Shown here: positions 41,551-49,577 of the stretch, piece by piece | How positions within the stretch are numbered: position 1 is the stretch's first letter | Layout of the letters: each line of letters opens with the position of its first letter | Origin: Prosthecodimorpha hirschii | GTDB taxonomy: Bacteria > Pseudomonadota > Alphaproteobacteria > Rhizobiales > Ancalomicrobiaceae | Assembly: GCF_001305515.1 (NCBI RefSeq) | Contig: NZ_LJYW01000001.1 | Span: forward strand, 2,930,580 to 2,994,579 | Direction: 5' to 3' | Length of the DNA: 64,000 nucleotides | Position numbers and translations under genes: made by a program | The notes under the pieces: model-generated | What the model was told of the DNA's origin: nothing | Databases searched by the model: none | What the model saw: only the letters and a program-made list of their open reading frames with translations

Positions 41551-42596
41551 GGCCGGACACCCGCGGCGCGCAGGCTCATGTCCTCGGGCCGCCAGGCGAG
41601 CCGCACGGCCTCGCCCTCGGCCGGCTGGGCCATGCCGTCATTCTGGCGGATCACGATCGCCGGGCCGCATTCGGTCTCGCACTGGAACAGCCAGTGATTG
41701 CCCTGGAAGATGCGGATGGCGACACGGGCCGCGAGGCCCTGGCCGGCGCCCGCGAAGCCGATCTTCTCCGGCCGCACCGAGACGGTGACCGGCCCCGAGA
41801 ACCCGGCCGGCGCCGGGGCGCTCCAGGACCCGGCGACGATTCGGGCCGGTTGCGTTCCGGCCTCGATCGTACCGGCGAATTCGTTGGTCTTGCCGAGGAA
41901 GTTGGCCACGAAGGCGGAGGCCGGCCGCTCGTAGGTCTCCTGCGGCGTGCCGATCTGTTCGACCCGGCCGGTGTTCATGACCACGATGCGGTCGGACAGT
42001 GACATCGCCTCGACCTGGTCGTGGGTGACCAGGATGGTGGTGGTGCCGAGATTGCGCTGGATCTGGCGCAGCTCGATCTGCATCTCCTCGCGCAGCTTGG
42101 CGTCGAGGTTGGACAGCGGCTCGTCGAGCAGCAAGAGGCTCGGCCGGATGACCAGGGCGCGGGCCAGCGCGACGCGCTGCTGCTGGCCGCCCGACATCCG
42201 GCGCGGATAGCGGTCGGCGAAGCCGGCCAGTCCGACCATGGCCAGCGCCGCCTCGACCCTTTCGGCCCGTTCGGCGGCCGGCACGCGGCGCATCTCCAGG
42301 CCGAAGGCGACATTCTCCGCCGCCGTCATATGCGGGAACAGCGCGTAGCTCTGGAAGACGATGCCGAGGCCGCGGCGCGAAGGGTGGATCTCGGCGAGAT
42401 TGCGCCCCTCCAGCCGGATGGCGCCGCCGGTGAGATCGAGAAACCCGGCGATCATCTGCAACGTGGTGGTCTTGCCGCAACCGGACGGGCCGAGCAGCGA
42501 GACGAACTCACCCTTGGCGACGGTCAGATCCAGTTGCTCGACCGCAACATGCGGGCCGAACCGCTTGGTGACGCCGTCGAGTTCGAGAAAGGCCAT
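41547..42596 (-). CDS. ABC transporter ATP-binding protein, PotA type
   Basis: 349 aa. Walker A GPSGCGKTTTLQ, signature RMSGGQQQRVALARAL, Walker B LLLLDEPLSNLDAKLR and the switch histidine in ILVTHDQ are all present. A C-terminal TOBE-type region follows (about residues 240-345). It energises uptake by the two permeases and follows the binding-protein gene, from which it is separated by a hairpin. Confidence 0.95.
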   Translation of the reverse strand: MAFLELDGVTKRFGPHVAVEQLDLTVAKGEFVSLLGPSGCGKTTTLQMIAGFLDLTGGAIRLEGRNLAEIHPSRRGLGIVFQSYALFPHMTAAENVAFGLEMRRVPAAERAERVEAALAMVGLAGFADRYPRRMSGGQQQRVALARALVIRPSLLLLDEPLSNLDAKLREEMQIELRQIQRNLGTTTILVTHDQVEAMSLSDRIVVMNTGRVEQIGTPQETYERPASAFVANFLGKTNEFAGTIEAGTQPARIVAGSWSAPAPAGFSGPVTVSVRPEKIGFAGAGQGLAARVAIRIFQGNHWLFQCETECGPAIVIRQNDGMAQPAEGEAVRLAWRPEDMSLRAAGVRP

Positions 42597-42640
42597 GAGC
42601 GGTCTCGCCGGTGCCTGATGGGCGGAAGGTTGCGACGGGC

Positions 42641-42667
42641 CCCGTCCCCGGCAAGGCCGGAGACGGG
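42641..42667 (-). other. Intercistronic hairpin between binding protein and ATPase genes
   Basis: Arms CCCGTC plus CCGGC (42641-42652) pair with GCCGG plus GACGGG (42656-42667), with one mismatch and an AAG loop. It lies between the binding-protein stop and the ATPase start. In many importer operons such a structure protects the binding-protein message and lowers downstream expression. That role here is inferred. Confidence 0.5.
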
Positions 42668-42690
42668 CAGTCTTTCGGGCAGACGGGCGA

Positions 42691-43728
42691 TCAGCGCTCG
42701 ACTTCGCGGTTCCAGCGCTTGGTCCAGTCCTCGCGCTGCGGATTGATCGCCGTCCAGTCCGGATTGTAGAGCTTGGCCGCCTTTTCGCCGACCGGCGCCA
42801 TGCCGCCGAGTGCCGGCGGGACCTGGACGGTCTTGTTGACCGGACCGTAGCCGTAGTCCTTGAGCAGGATCAGCTGCATCTTCGGCTCGAGCATGGCCTT
42901 GATGAAGTCCGAGGCGATCGGCGAGGCGTCGGCCTTTTCGATCGGGCAGGCCGAGGCGAGCAGCGTGACGGCACCTTCCTTCGGATAGACGAAGTCGACC
43001 GGGAAGCCCGTATTGGCGAAGGCCTGAACGCGGCCGCTGCCCCAGACGGCGATCACGGCCTGGCCGGACTGGAACAGTTCGGTCATCTTGGCCGGCGACG
43101 GCTCGTAGGCCAGCACATTCTTGTTGACCTCGTCCTTCATCACCTTGAAGCCGCTCTCGATCGACTTCTCGCCGCCGCCATTCATCTTGGCGTACATGAG
43201 GAGGGTATAGAGCCCGTAGGTATTGTTGATCGGCGGGATGACGACCTGTTTCAGGAACTTGGGATCCTTCAGATCGTTCCAGGAGGTCGGCGCGGCCCAG
43301 CCCTTCTCGGCGAAGACCTTGGTGTTGTACATGATGCCGGTCGCGACCAGCCCGATGGCGACGGCCTTGTCGTCCTTGAAGCGGGCGGCGTCGTGCAGAT
43401 CGGCGGCGGGCAGGTTCTGGATCTTGCCGCAGAAGCCGAGCTGGATCGCCTGATACATCGGGCCGTCGTCGACGATGGCAATATCGATCTGCTGGTTGCC
43501 CTTCTGGGCCTGCAGCTTGGCGAGCGTATCGGTCGAGTTGCCGGCGATATACTCGACCTTGACCCCGTGCTTCTTCTCGAAGTCCGGGATGACCTCGTCG
43601 CGCATCGTCTTCTCGAACGAGCCGCCGTAGCCGGCGACATAGAACGTCTTCTGCTGTGCATCAGCAGCCGACAGGGATGCGACGAGCACCGTGAGGCTCG
43701 CAGCGGCAAGAAGGCCCTGACTTTTCAT
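42691..43728 (-). CDS. ABC transporter substrate-binding protein, PotD type
   Basis: 345 aa with a signal peptide (MKSQGLLAAASLTVLVASLS, cleavage after AADA). The mature part starts QQKTFYVAGYGGSFEKTMRD, as in extracellular solute-binding family 1/PotD relatives. ATG 43728 fits the signal peptide; the frame extends upstream. It is the first gene of the importer-oxidase operon, 132 bases from the divergent LysR gene. Substrate is inferred only from the downstream oxidase genes: an opine-, polyamine- or imino-acid-like compound. Confidence 0.9.
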   Translation of the reverse strand: MKSQGLLAAASLTVLVASLSAADAQQKTFYVAGYGGSFEKTMRDEVIPDFEKKHGVKVEYIAGNSTDTLAKLQAQKGNQQIDIAIVDDGPMYQAIQLGFCGKIQNLPAADLHDAARFKDDKAVAIGLVATGIMYNTKVFAEKGWAAPTSWNDLKDPKFLKQVVIPPINNTYGLYTLLMYAKMNGGGEKSIESGFKVMKDEVNKNVLAYEPSPAKMTELFQSGQAVIAVWGSGRVQAFANTGFPVDFVYPKEGAVTLLASACPIEKADASPIASDFIKAMLEPKMQLILLKDYGYGPVNKTVQVPPALGGMAPVGEKAAKLYNPDWTAINPQREDWTKRWNREVER

Positions 43729-43808
43729 CTCGACTGATCTCCCCGTGCAGCGGCATCCCCGCGATGACGCGCCACCCGAATGCTCGCAACACGCCCTTCC
43801 GCCGTCCA

Positions 43809-43850
43809 ATGAATAATGGCAAGCTATTCATGCCGTAATGTTATGAATAG
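43809..43850. promoter_or_regulatory. Probable LysR operator with three half-sites
   Basis: ATGAATA (43809-43815), TATTCAT (43825-43831) and ATGAATA (43843-43849) are three copies of one 7-base half-site. CTATTCAT-N11-ATGAATAG (43824-43850) is a perfect dyad that contains T-N11-A, the LysR box. It lies between the divergent LysR gene and the importer operon, overlapping the region just upstream of the regulator start. The third half-site suggests a second contact toward the operon promoter. Confidence 0.7.
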
Positions 43851-43860
43851 GCCCACTTTC

Positions 43861-44763
43861 ATGGCACGCATCAATCCGAGGCAGGTGGAGGCCTTCCGGG
43901 CCGTGATGCTGACCGGGAGCGTCACCGAGGCGGCCAACCTGATGGCCGTCACCCAGCCGGCGGTGAGCCGCCTGCTGCGCGACCTGCAGGAACTCCTGCG
44001 GCTGCAGCTGTTCGAGAAGCGCGGCACCGGGCTCGTGCCGACGGCGGCCGCCATGGCGCTGTTCACCGAGGTCGAGCGCTCCTTCGTCGGGTTGGAGCGG
44101 ATCACCGCCGCCGCGGAGGAGATTCGCGGCCGGCGCATCGGCAGCCTGCGGATCGCGGCCCTGCCGGCGCTCGCCAACGGCTTCCTTCCGCGCTTCGCCG
44201 GTCACTTCCTGATGGATCGCCCCAATCTCAACCTGTCCCTGTTCGGCGTCATTTCGCCGATCGTGGTCGACTGGGTGCTGAACGGCCAGTGCGATGTCGG
44301 GTTCGCCGAGGTGCCGATCGCCCATGCCGGGCTCAACGCCGTCCGCATGCCGGCCGTCGCCCGGGTCGCGGTGGTCCCGGAGGGCCATCGGCTGGCCGGC
44401 AAGGATGTCATCGTGCCGCGCGACCTGGAGGGCGAGACGTTCATCTCGCTCAGCGCCGGCAGTTCGAGCCGGCATCAGGTCGACCAGGTGTTTGCGCAGC
44501 AGGACGTACGCCGCGTGCTGCGGGTCGAGACCAGCCTCTCGGAGATCATGTGCGGCATGGTCTCGTCCGGTCTCGGCGTCGCCATCGCGGACCCCTTCAC
44601 CGCCACCGAATTTGCCGGCCGGGGTGTCGTCGCGCGCCGTTTCGAGCCGCGCATCGATTTCGATTTCGCCGCCGTCTATCCGCCCCAGCGCAGCCCGTCT
44701 GCGGTGGCGGTCGACTTCGTCGAGGCGCTCGCCCGGGCGATCGAACGGCACCCGGTGGTCTGA
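43861..44763 (+). CDS. LysR family transcriptional regulator
   Basis: 300 aa. N-terminal HTH (INPRQVEAFRAVMLTGSVTE, AANLMAVTQPAVSRLLRDLQ) and a substrate-binding domain from about residue 90. It resembles the opine-catabolism regulators OccR/NocR. ATG 43861 leaves the LysR box in the 5' region; ATG 43843 lies inside the box and is less likely. It is divergent from the PotD-type gene and probably controls that operon in response to its substrate. Confidence 0.92.
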   Translation: MARINPRQVEAFRAVMLTGSVTEAANLMAVTQPAVSRLLRDLQELLRLQLFEKRGTGLVPTAAAMALFTEVERSFVGLERITAAAEEIRGRRIGSLRIAALPALANGFLPRFAGHFLMDRPNLNLSLFGVISPIVVDWVLNGQCDVGFAEVPIAHAGLNAVRMPAVARVAVVPEGHRLAGKDVIVPRDLEGETFISLSAGSSSRHQVDQVFAQQDVRRVLRVETSLSEIMCGMVSSGLGVAIADPFTATEFAGRGVVARRFEPRIDFDFAAVYPPQRSPSAVAVDFVEALARAIERHPVV

Positions 44764-44877
44764 ACCGGCAGCGCCCGGCCCGGAGCCGGTCCCGGAGCCG
44801 CGCCGGCCCGCAAGGTCCCGCCGGCCGGCGCGACTGTCAGCCTCCGGCTCCGGCCGCCGGGACGGCGACCCGTCCGG

Positions 44878-46008
44878 TCAGCGCGATTTTTGGAGATCGC
44901 CCGTCAGCCCGACGCCGCCGCGCGCCACGGCGGTCGCCCGGCCGACCAGGTCCAGGACCCGCGCCAGTTCGACCGCCGGAGCGCTGGCGACATAGACCAC
45001 GTCCTTGTCGCGCAGATGCATCTGGCGGGCGATGAAGAAGGCCTGCGGCGACGAGAAGTCGAGCCGGTAGAGGACCGGCACCGGCCGTTCGCCCGAGGCG
45101 GCATCCGGCGTCGGCGGTTCGGAGCTGAACACGAAGACTCCTCCGGCATCGGCCGCCAGGCTGTCGAGACCGCCGGCCCGGGCAAGCGCTTCCGCCAGGG
45201 TCACGGTCGCCGCCCCGAACTTCACATCGCCGGACGTCGTGACCGCACCCAGGATCGCGTAGCTGCGCGGCGCGGAGGCGACGAGGATTTCGTCGTTCGC
45301 CGCCAACAGGATGTTGTTGTCGCGCTCGGCCAGCAGGTCGTCCAGGTAGAGCGTCGCGACGGCATCCTTCCGCTTGATCGTCAGGGCCGTATCGAAGGAC
45401 GCGGAGCGGGCGCCGCCGGCGGCGGCGATCGCATCGATCAGACGGGTCCCCGCCGGACTCAGCGGGAACAGGCCCGGTCTTCCGACATCGCCGAGCACCG
45501 TCACCGAATTGCCGCGGCTGGCGGTGACCGAAAGCAGCACCTGCGGCTGGATCGCCTTGTCGGCGAGGCTGCGCTGGAGCGTCTCCCGGACCTGCTCCGG
45601 GCTGCGGTCGGCGGCCCTCATGGACCCGCCATAGGGGGTGAAGAGGTCGCCCGCCTGATCGATCTGGGCCGTGAATTGGGTACCGCGCGTCTGCGAATTC
45701 GCAAACAGCCCGTTGTCGCCGGCTTCCATGACGCGGACGTCCAGCACATCGCCCCGGCCGAGAAGGATCGGATTGGGCTTCGCCAGACGCGGGAAGCTCG
45801 CCCCGATCACGCTCCGCCGGCGGTCGAATGCGGCCCGCGCCGACGCGAGGTCGAGTTCGATCAGGCGGGTCCCGGCGGCCTGACCGGACGGCTCGATCAC
45901 GACATCGGCGGACGGTCCGGAAGACGGCAGGCTCGAGCATCCGATCAGGGCGAGGCCGAATGCAAGGGTCGCGACGCCAGGAAGCAGCCGGAACTGGCGT
46001 AGCGTCAT
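44878..46008 (-). CDS. Wza-type polysaccharide export lipoprotein
   Basis: 376 aa. A lipoprotein signal ends at ALIGC (cysteine near residue 24). The sequence contains a Poly_export domain (GDVLDVRVMEAGDNGL) followed by SLBB-like repeats (SVTVLGDVGRPGLFPLSPAG and SYAILGAVTTSGDVKFGAAT) and a C-terminal LRDKDVVYVASAPAVE. It would form an outer-membrane export channel. No glycosyltransferases or Wzc-type kinase lie nearby, so it is an orphan here. ATG 46008 is preceded by GAGGACTATCGC. Confidence 0.9.
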   Translation of the reverse strand: MTLRQFRLLPGVATLAFGLALIGCSSLPSSGPSADVVIEPSGQAAGTRLIELDLASARAAFDRRRSVIGASFPRLAKPNPILLGRGDVLDVRVMEAGDNGLFANSQTRGTQFTAQIDQAGDLFTPYGGSMRAADRSPEQVRETLQRSLADKAIQPQVLLSVTASRGNSVTVLGDVGRPGLFPLSPAGTRLIDAIAAAGGARSASFDTALTIKRKDAVATLYLDDLLAERDNNILLAANDEILVASAPRSYAILGAVTTSGDVKFGAATVTLAEALARAGGLDSLAADAGGVFVFSSEPPTPDAASGERPVPVLYRLDFSSPQAFFIARQMHLRDKDVVYVASAPAVELARVLDLVGRATAVARGGVGLTGDLQKSR

Positions 46009-46315
46009 GCGATAGTCCTCGGAAGCGATGCACGGGCGGGAGATCGGCACTTCGTGCCGACTGTCGTGCTTAGCACCTCTGGAACGCTCAGAATGGGCGC
46101 AAGACCACGGATTTCATGTATAGAAATGATGCGGAAATCTAATTCGATAATATAGTTATTAACTGCCACTACGTTTATGCCCAGATTGAGCACTTCCGCC
46201 TAATTCGAACTTTTGTGTCTGGCTCGGCACTCTGCCGATCGTATTTATTAAATGCACGTTAAATTTTACGAAATCGCTCCGACGGGCGTTGGAAAGCGTA
46301 GAGCTGGCGACGGGT
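46009..46315. other. AT-rich divergent promoter region
   Basis: 307 bases between the Wza-type gene (minus) and the PanB-like gene (plus). It is much richer in A and T than its surroundings, especially at 46115-46160 and 46240-46275, and holds the perfect CtrA box described separately. No protein gene is visible. Confidence 0.6.
46248..46262 (+). promoter_or_regulatory. CtrA box upstream of the PanB-like gene
   Basis: TTAA-ATGCACG-TTAA, an exact TTAA-N7-TTAA match, 53 bases before the preferred start of the PanB-like gene and inside the AT-rich divergent region. CtrA is the cell-cycle master regulator of alphaproteobacteria. Direction of control is uncertain because the Wza-type gene reads the other way. 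Confidence 0.6.
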
Positions 46316-48184
46316 ATGAAGCACGCAAGTCCGACAGCTACGGATGGCAGGCCGTCCTTGAGAGATCGGAAGGGGGGGCGCCGGATCATTGCGGCCACCG
46401 CCTATACCGCCCCCTATGCCAGGGTGCTCGATCCGCTGTGCGACCTGCTGGTGGTCGATTGCGATGTGGCGGTTCAGATCCATGGCCTGCCGTCGCCGGC
46501 CAGCGCCGATCTCGCCATGATGGTCCTGCATGCCCACGCGGTCGCCCGTGGCGCGCCGGCATCGAAGATCGTCGTCGAGTTGCCGCATGCGAGTTGGACG
46601 CATTCGCTCGACCTCGCCTATGAGACCAGTCTCCACATGCTGCGGGAGGTCGAATGCTGCGGCGTCCTGCTGCCGCTCGAGACCGTGGCGATCGAGACGA
46701 TCCGCCATCTGGCGTCCTGCAAGGTGCCGGTCATCGCGCGCGCCGACATCGCCATGCCGGAGGAGGCCGGGCTCGGCGCTCAGTTCACGGCGGCGGAGCG
46801 CGAATGGCACGCGATCCAGGTCGTCAACGATGCGCGCGCGGTCGCCGAGGCGGGTGCCTTCGCGATTCTGGCGATCGGCCAGAACGACAAGCTGGCCCTG
46901 GCGCTCAGCCGGGCGGTCCCGGTGCCGGTGATCGGCGCCGAATCGGGCAGTCTGTGCGACGGCCTCCTGCTGCGCGACGTGGAATGCCTCAGCCTCTTGA
47001 GGTCGGCCCGCGAAAACGCGACCCGCTCGACCGTGCTGGCCGGTTCGGCGACGGCGCGCAAGCCGGCGCCGCGTCCGGCGCCGAATCGCCCGGCACCGCG
47101 CGCCCCGGCCGCAACGGTCGAGTCGATCGTACCCGCGGCGCGCCGTGACGCATCCGCCTCCGTTGCGGCCCCGTCGGGCGCGCGGACCGCGCCGAAGCCC
47201 ATCAGCGCTTCGACCGTCGCCGCCCCGATCTTCGAACCGATGCCGGAAGCCCGGTGGGAGACCAACGACGAGCCGGAGGCGGCGGAGGAGACCGTTTCGC
47301 AAGCCAAGCGGCCGGCCGTCGAAGCGGCACGCGGCCCGGATCCCGTCACCCTGCCCGAAGCGGATTGGGACGCGCTGACCGATTTCGCCGACGAGCCGGC
47401 GCCGGCCCCGAGCAAGGCCGCCGAACCGCCGGCATCCGGGGCCGCCGTGGCGGACGATTTCCTGTCGATGTTCGGCATCGCCGAGCCCGAGGAATTCGTC
47501 TCCAGGCCGCCGCGCCCCACGGCCACGCCGGGACGGCGTTCGGAGGCGGCCGCGGGCGACAGGGCACCCGCCCCGGCCGCCACGTCCGGCGCCGGTCCGG
47601 CCATCGATCCTCCCGCACCGGCCCCGGCCCCGGCACCCTCCCCGGCACCGACGCCGCGCCGCCCCCTCGCCATGCGCGAACGGGCCGTGGTGCCGCCGCC
47701 GCCGCCCGCATCGGCGCCGCCGGCGCATCGTCCTCCGCCCGCCCGCCTGCCCGCCTCGGCCGCCCGGGGCGGCGAGGAGACGGCCGGCCGTTCGGCCCGG
47801 GAGCCGGATCCGGCGCCCGCCCCGGCGCCCGACCAGGAACGCACCACCGCAAAGATACTGCACCTGCCGACCTTCTCCGGCCAGCGGCGCCGGCGGTGGC
47901 TCGGTCCGCCGACATCCGGCCCCGGGGTGCTGTCGCTCCTGGTCGGCCTCTGTCTGGCGGGCGGCCTGGCGGCCGCCCTGCTGCTGCCCGACCGGGCGAG
48001 CGTGCCCCTATCGTCGGCGGCCAATGCGGCCACCGTCGAGACGCCGGTGGTCACCTCGCGGATCAGGACCGAGGCGATCGCCAGTTCGGAAGCGTTCGCG
48101 ACCTCGGGTTTCAGGTCCTGGGCCGGCACCGCCGGCCCGCGGCCGGTCGAGGTCAAGGTCCTGCAGACCCGACCGATTTTCTGA
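46316..48184 (+). CDS. PanB-like pseudoenzyme domain with C-terminal membrane anchor
   Basis: 622 aa. Residues about 22-228 follow ketopantoate hydroxymethyltransferase (PanB): IIAATAYTAPYARVLD, HAVARGAPASKIVVELPH, KVPVIARADI, and AEAGAFAILAIG followed by VPVPVIGAESGSLCDGLLL. The metal and catalytic residues of PanB are changed: GDS is VDCD, DLP is ELP, and the catalytic LEC is LAIG. A long Pro/Ala-rich linker (about 230-530) leads to one membrane helix (537-557) and a 65-residue tail, probably periplasmic. The function is therefore not pantothenate synthesis. ATG 46316 is preferred; TTG 46289 is possible. It is followed 73 bases later by the giant coil gene. Confidence 0.7.
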   Translation: MKHASPTATDGRPSLRDRKGGRRIIAATAYTAPYARVLDPLCDLLVVDCDVAVQIHGLPSPASADLAMMVLHAHAVARGAPASKIVVELPHASWTHSLDLAYETSLHMLREVECCGVLLPLETVAIETIRHLASCKVPVIARADIAMPEEAGLGAQFTAAEREWHAIQVVNDARAVAEAGAFAILAIGQNDKLALALSRAVPVPVIGAESGSLCDGLLLRDVECLSLLRSARENATRSTVLAGSATARKPAPRPAPNRPAPRAPAATVESIVPAARRDASASVAAPSGARTAPKPISASTVAAPIFEPMPEARWETNDEPEAAEETVSQAKRPAVEAARGPDPVTLPEADWDALTDFADEPAPAPSKAAEPPASGAAVADDFLSMFGIAEPEEFVSRPPRPTATPGRRSEAAAGDRAPAPAATSGAGPAIDPPAPAPAPAPSPAPTPRRPLAMRERAVVPPPPPASAPPAHRPPPARLPASAARGGEETAGRSAREPDPAPAPAPDQERTTAKILHLPTFSGQRRRRWLGPPTSGPGVLSLLVGLCLAGGLAAALLLPDRASVPLSSAANAATVETPVVTSRIRTEAIASSEAFATSGFRSWAGTAGPRPVEVKVLQTRPIF

Positions 48185-48257
48185 CCGAGCCGACCGATCC
48201 AGCATCGATTGCGCTGTGACTGTCCTCCTGCCGATCTCCTGCGAACCAAGGACGTGA

Positions 48258-49577
48258 ATGATGTCGATGTCGCACCAGCTGGGAGCCTTCGCTCCGGTCA
48301 TCGCCGTGCTGGGCAGCCGGGATTTTGCCTTGGTGATCGCTCTCGGCCTCCTTGTTGCGTCGATCGGATGGTACCTCGCGGTCTGCCGGCCCCGCCGGCG
48401 CGCCGCGATCGAGACTGTGAGGGCGTTGCAGGACAAGCTCCTGGCCGCGATCGCGCTCGACAAGCCCGAGGCCCGCATCGCCCAGGCTGACGCGACCTTC
48501 GCGGCATCGCCCTTCGCGGCGCCCTGGATTCGCTACCGGTCCGGATTCGAGATCCGGTCCGATCAGATCATCGCCACCATCGGCGCCGAGGACGTGTTCC
48601 GGCGCGACCGGCTGCGCGACCTGATGGATTGCGACGACATGCCGGCCCTGATCGACAGCATCGTCGCGGCCGGGCTCCTGCTCGGCGCGCTCGGGCTTCT
48701 GATCGGGACCTGGAGCGGTGCGGAAAGCGCGGCCTATTGGGTCGTTGTGCTGGCCGTCGCGATGATCGTCCGGCAGCTTCGGCAAGGCGACGCCACTGCC
48801 TTTGCGGTGCGCAAGGATCGGGTGATCGAGGACCTGATCGAGTCCTTCGGGGCGCTCGCCAACCACGTTCCGCGCGAGTTGGTCGCCCTGCGCCAGCTCA
48901 GGGCATCGGAGGAGAACGAACGCCAGTTGGTCCGTCTGCGCGATGCGCTGTCGGAATCGATCGGCGGCCAGGTTTCCAAGGCCCTCCATCAGCATGCCGA
49001 GCCCCTGCCCGAGCTGATCGCCACCAAGATCGCCAGTTCGATCTCGAGCACCATCAACCCGCTGATCAGCGAGATCACGCGGATCGGCGCGACGATGGAA
49101 CGCAATTCCAACGACTTCGCGACACGCGCCGGCGACGGCTTCGTCCGGCTGTGGCGCGAGGCGACCCAGGCCGAAACCGACCTGATGAACCGGTCCCTGC
49201 GCAGCAATGTCGAACAGCTGGAGCAGATCGCCCGCACCGTCCAGTCGGTCGAGCAAGGCTTCGGTTCGACCATCGAGCTGGCCTCGCAGCGGCTTCTGGC
49301 GACCACCCAGCACTTCGGCGACATGATGGACAGCCGCAGCGCGGAGATCGGCAACCGGCTCGATCAGTTCAAGACCGTCCTCGGCGAACTGCCCGGTCTC
49401 GTGACCAATGCGGCCGGTGAGGCGACCCGCTCGATGGCGGCGCGGCTTGCCGATGTCGACCGGTCCCTGGCTCGGATTCCGTCCGTGGTCACCGAGGCGT
49501 CCTCGACGCCATCGAGCGATGAAGGCGCAGATCGGCAGCCTGGAGAAAGGTCCTCTCCGGTGTCCCGACCATGGTGA
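48258..49577 (+). CDS. Giant coiled-coil protein, membrane head (5' part of split gene)
   Basis: 439 aa as read. One membrane helix at residues 22-41, a cytoplasmic stretch ending TIGAEDVFRRDRL, two more helices at 131-149 and 156-172, then a coiled-coil tail. This three-helix head with a long tail resembles the MotA/ExbB-like ZorA architecture, though the classical TolQ/ExbB helix motifs are not obvious. The tail contains LGELPGLV and LARIPSVV units, which recur in the next frame. From about 49500 the reading becomes SSTPSSDEG and then Arg/Pro/Ser-rich nonsense. The natural continuation is in the second frame (MKAQIGSLEK, 49519) and then the third (VLSGVPTMVNEA). The gene is thus probably one 5.5-kb frame with two lesions. 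AAGGACGTGA precedes ATG 48258. Confidence 0.75.
   Translation: MMSMSHQLGAFAPVIAVLGSRDFALVIALGLLVASIGWYLAVCRPRRRAAIETVRALQDKLLAAIALDKPEARIAQADATFAASPFAAPWIRYRSGFEIRSDQIIATIGAEDVFRRDRLRDLMDCDDMPALIDSIVAAGLLLGALGLLIGTWSGAESAAYWVVVLAVAMIVRQLRQGDATAFAVRKDRVIEDLIESFGALANHVPRELVALRQLRASEENERQLVRLRDALSESIGGQVSKALHQHAEPLPELIATKIASSISSTINPLISEITRIGATMERNSNDFATRAGDGFVRLWREATQAETDLMNRSLRSNVEQLEQIARTVQSVEQGFGSTIELASQRLLATTQHFGDMMDSRSAEIGNRLDQFKTVLGELPGLVTNAAGEATRSMAARLADVDRSLARIPSVVTEASSTPSSDEGADRQPGERSSPVSRPW

Noticed and set aside
46259-47863. 534-codon minus-strand frame opposite the PanB-like gene
   Set aside because: Arg/Gly-rich shadow; the PanB similarity is on the plus strand.
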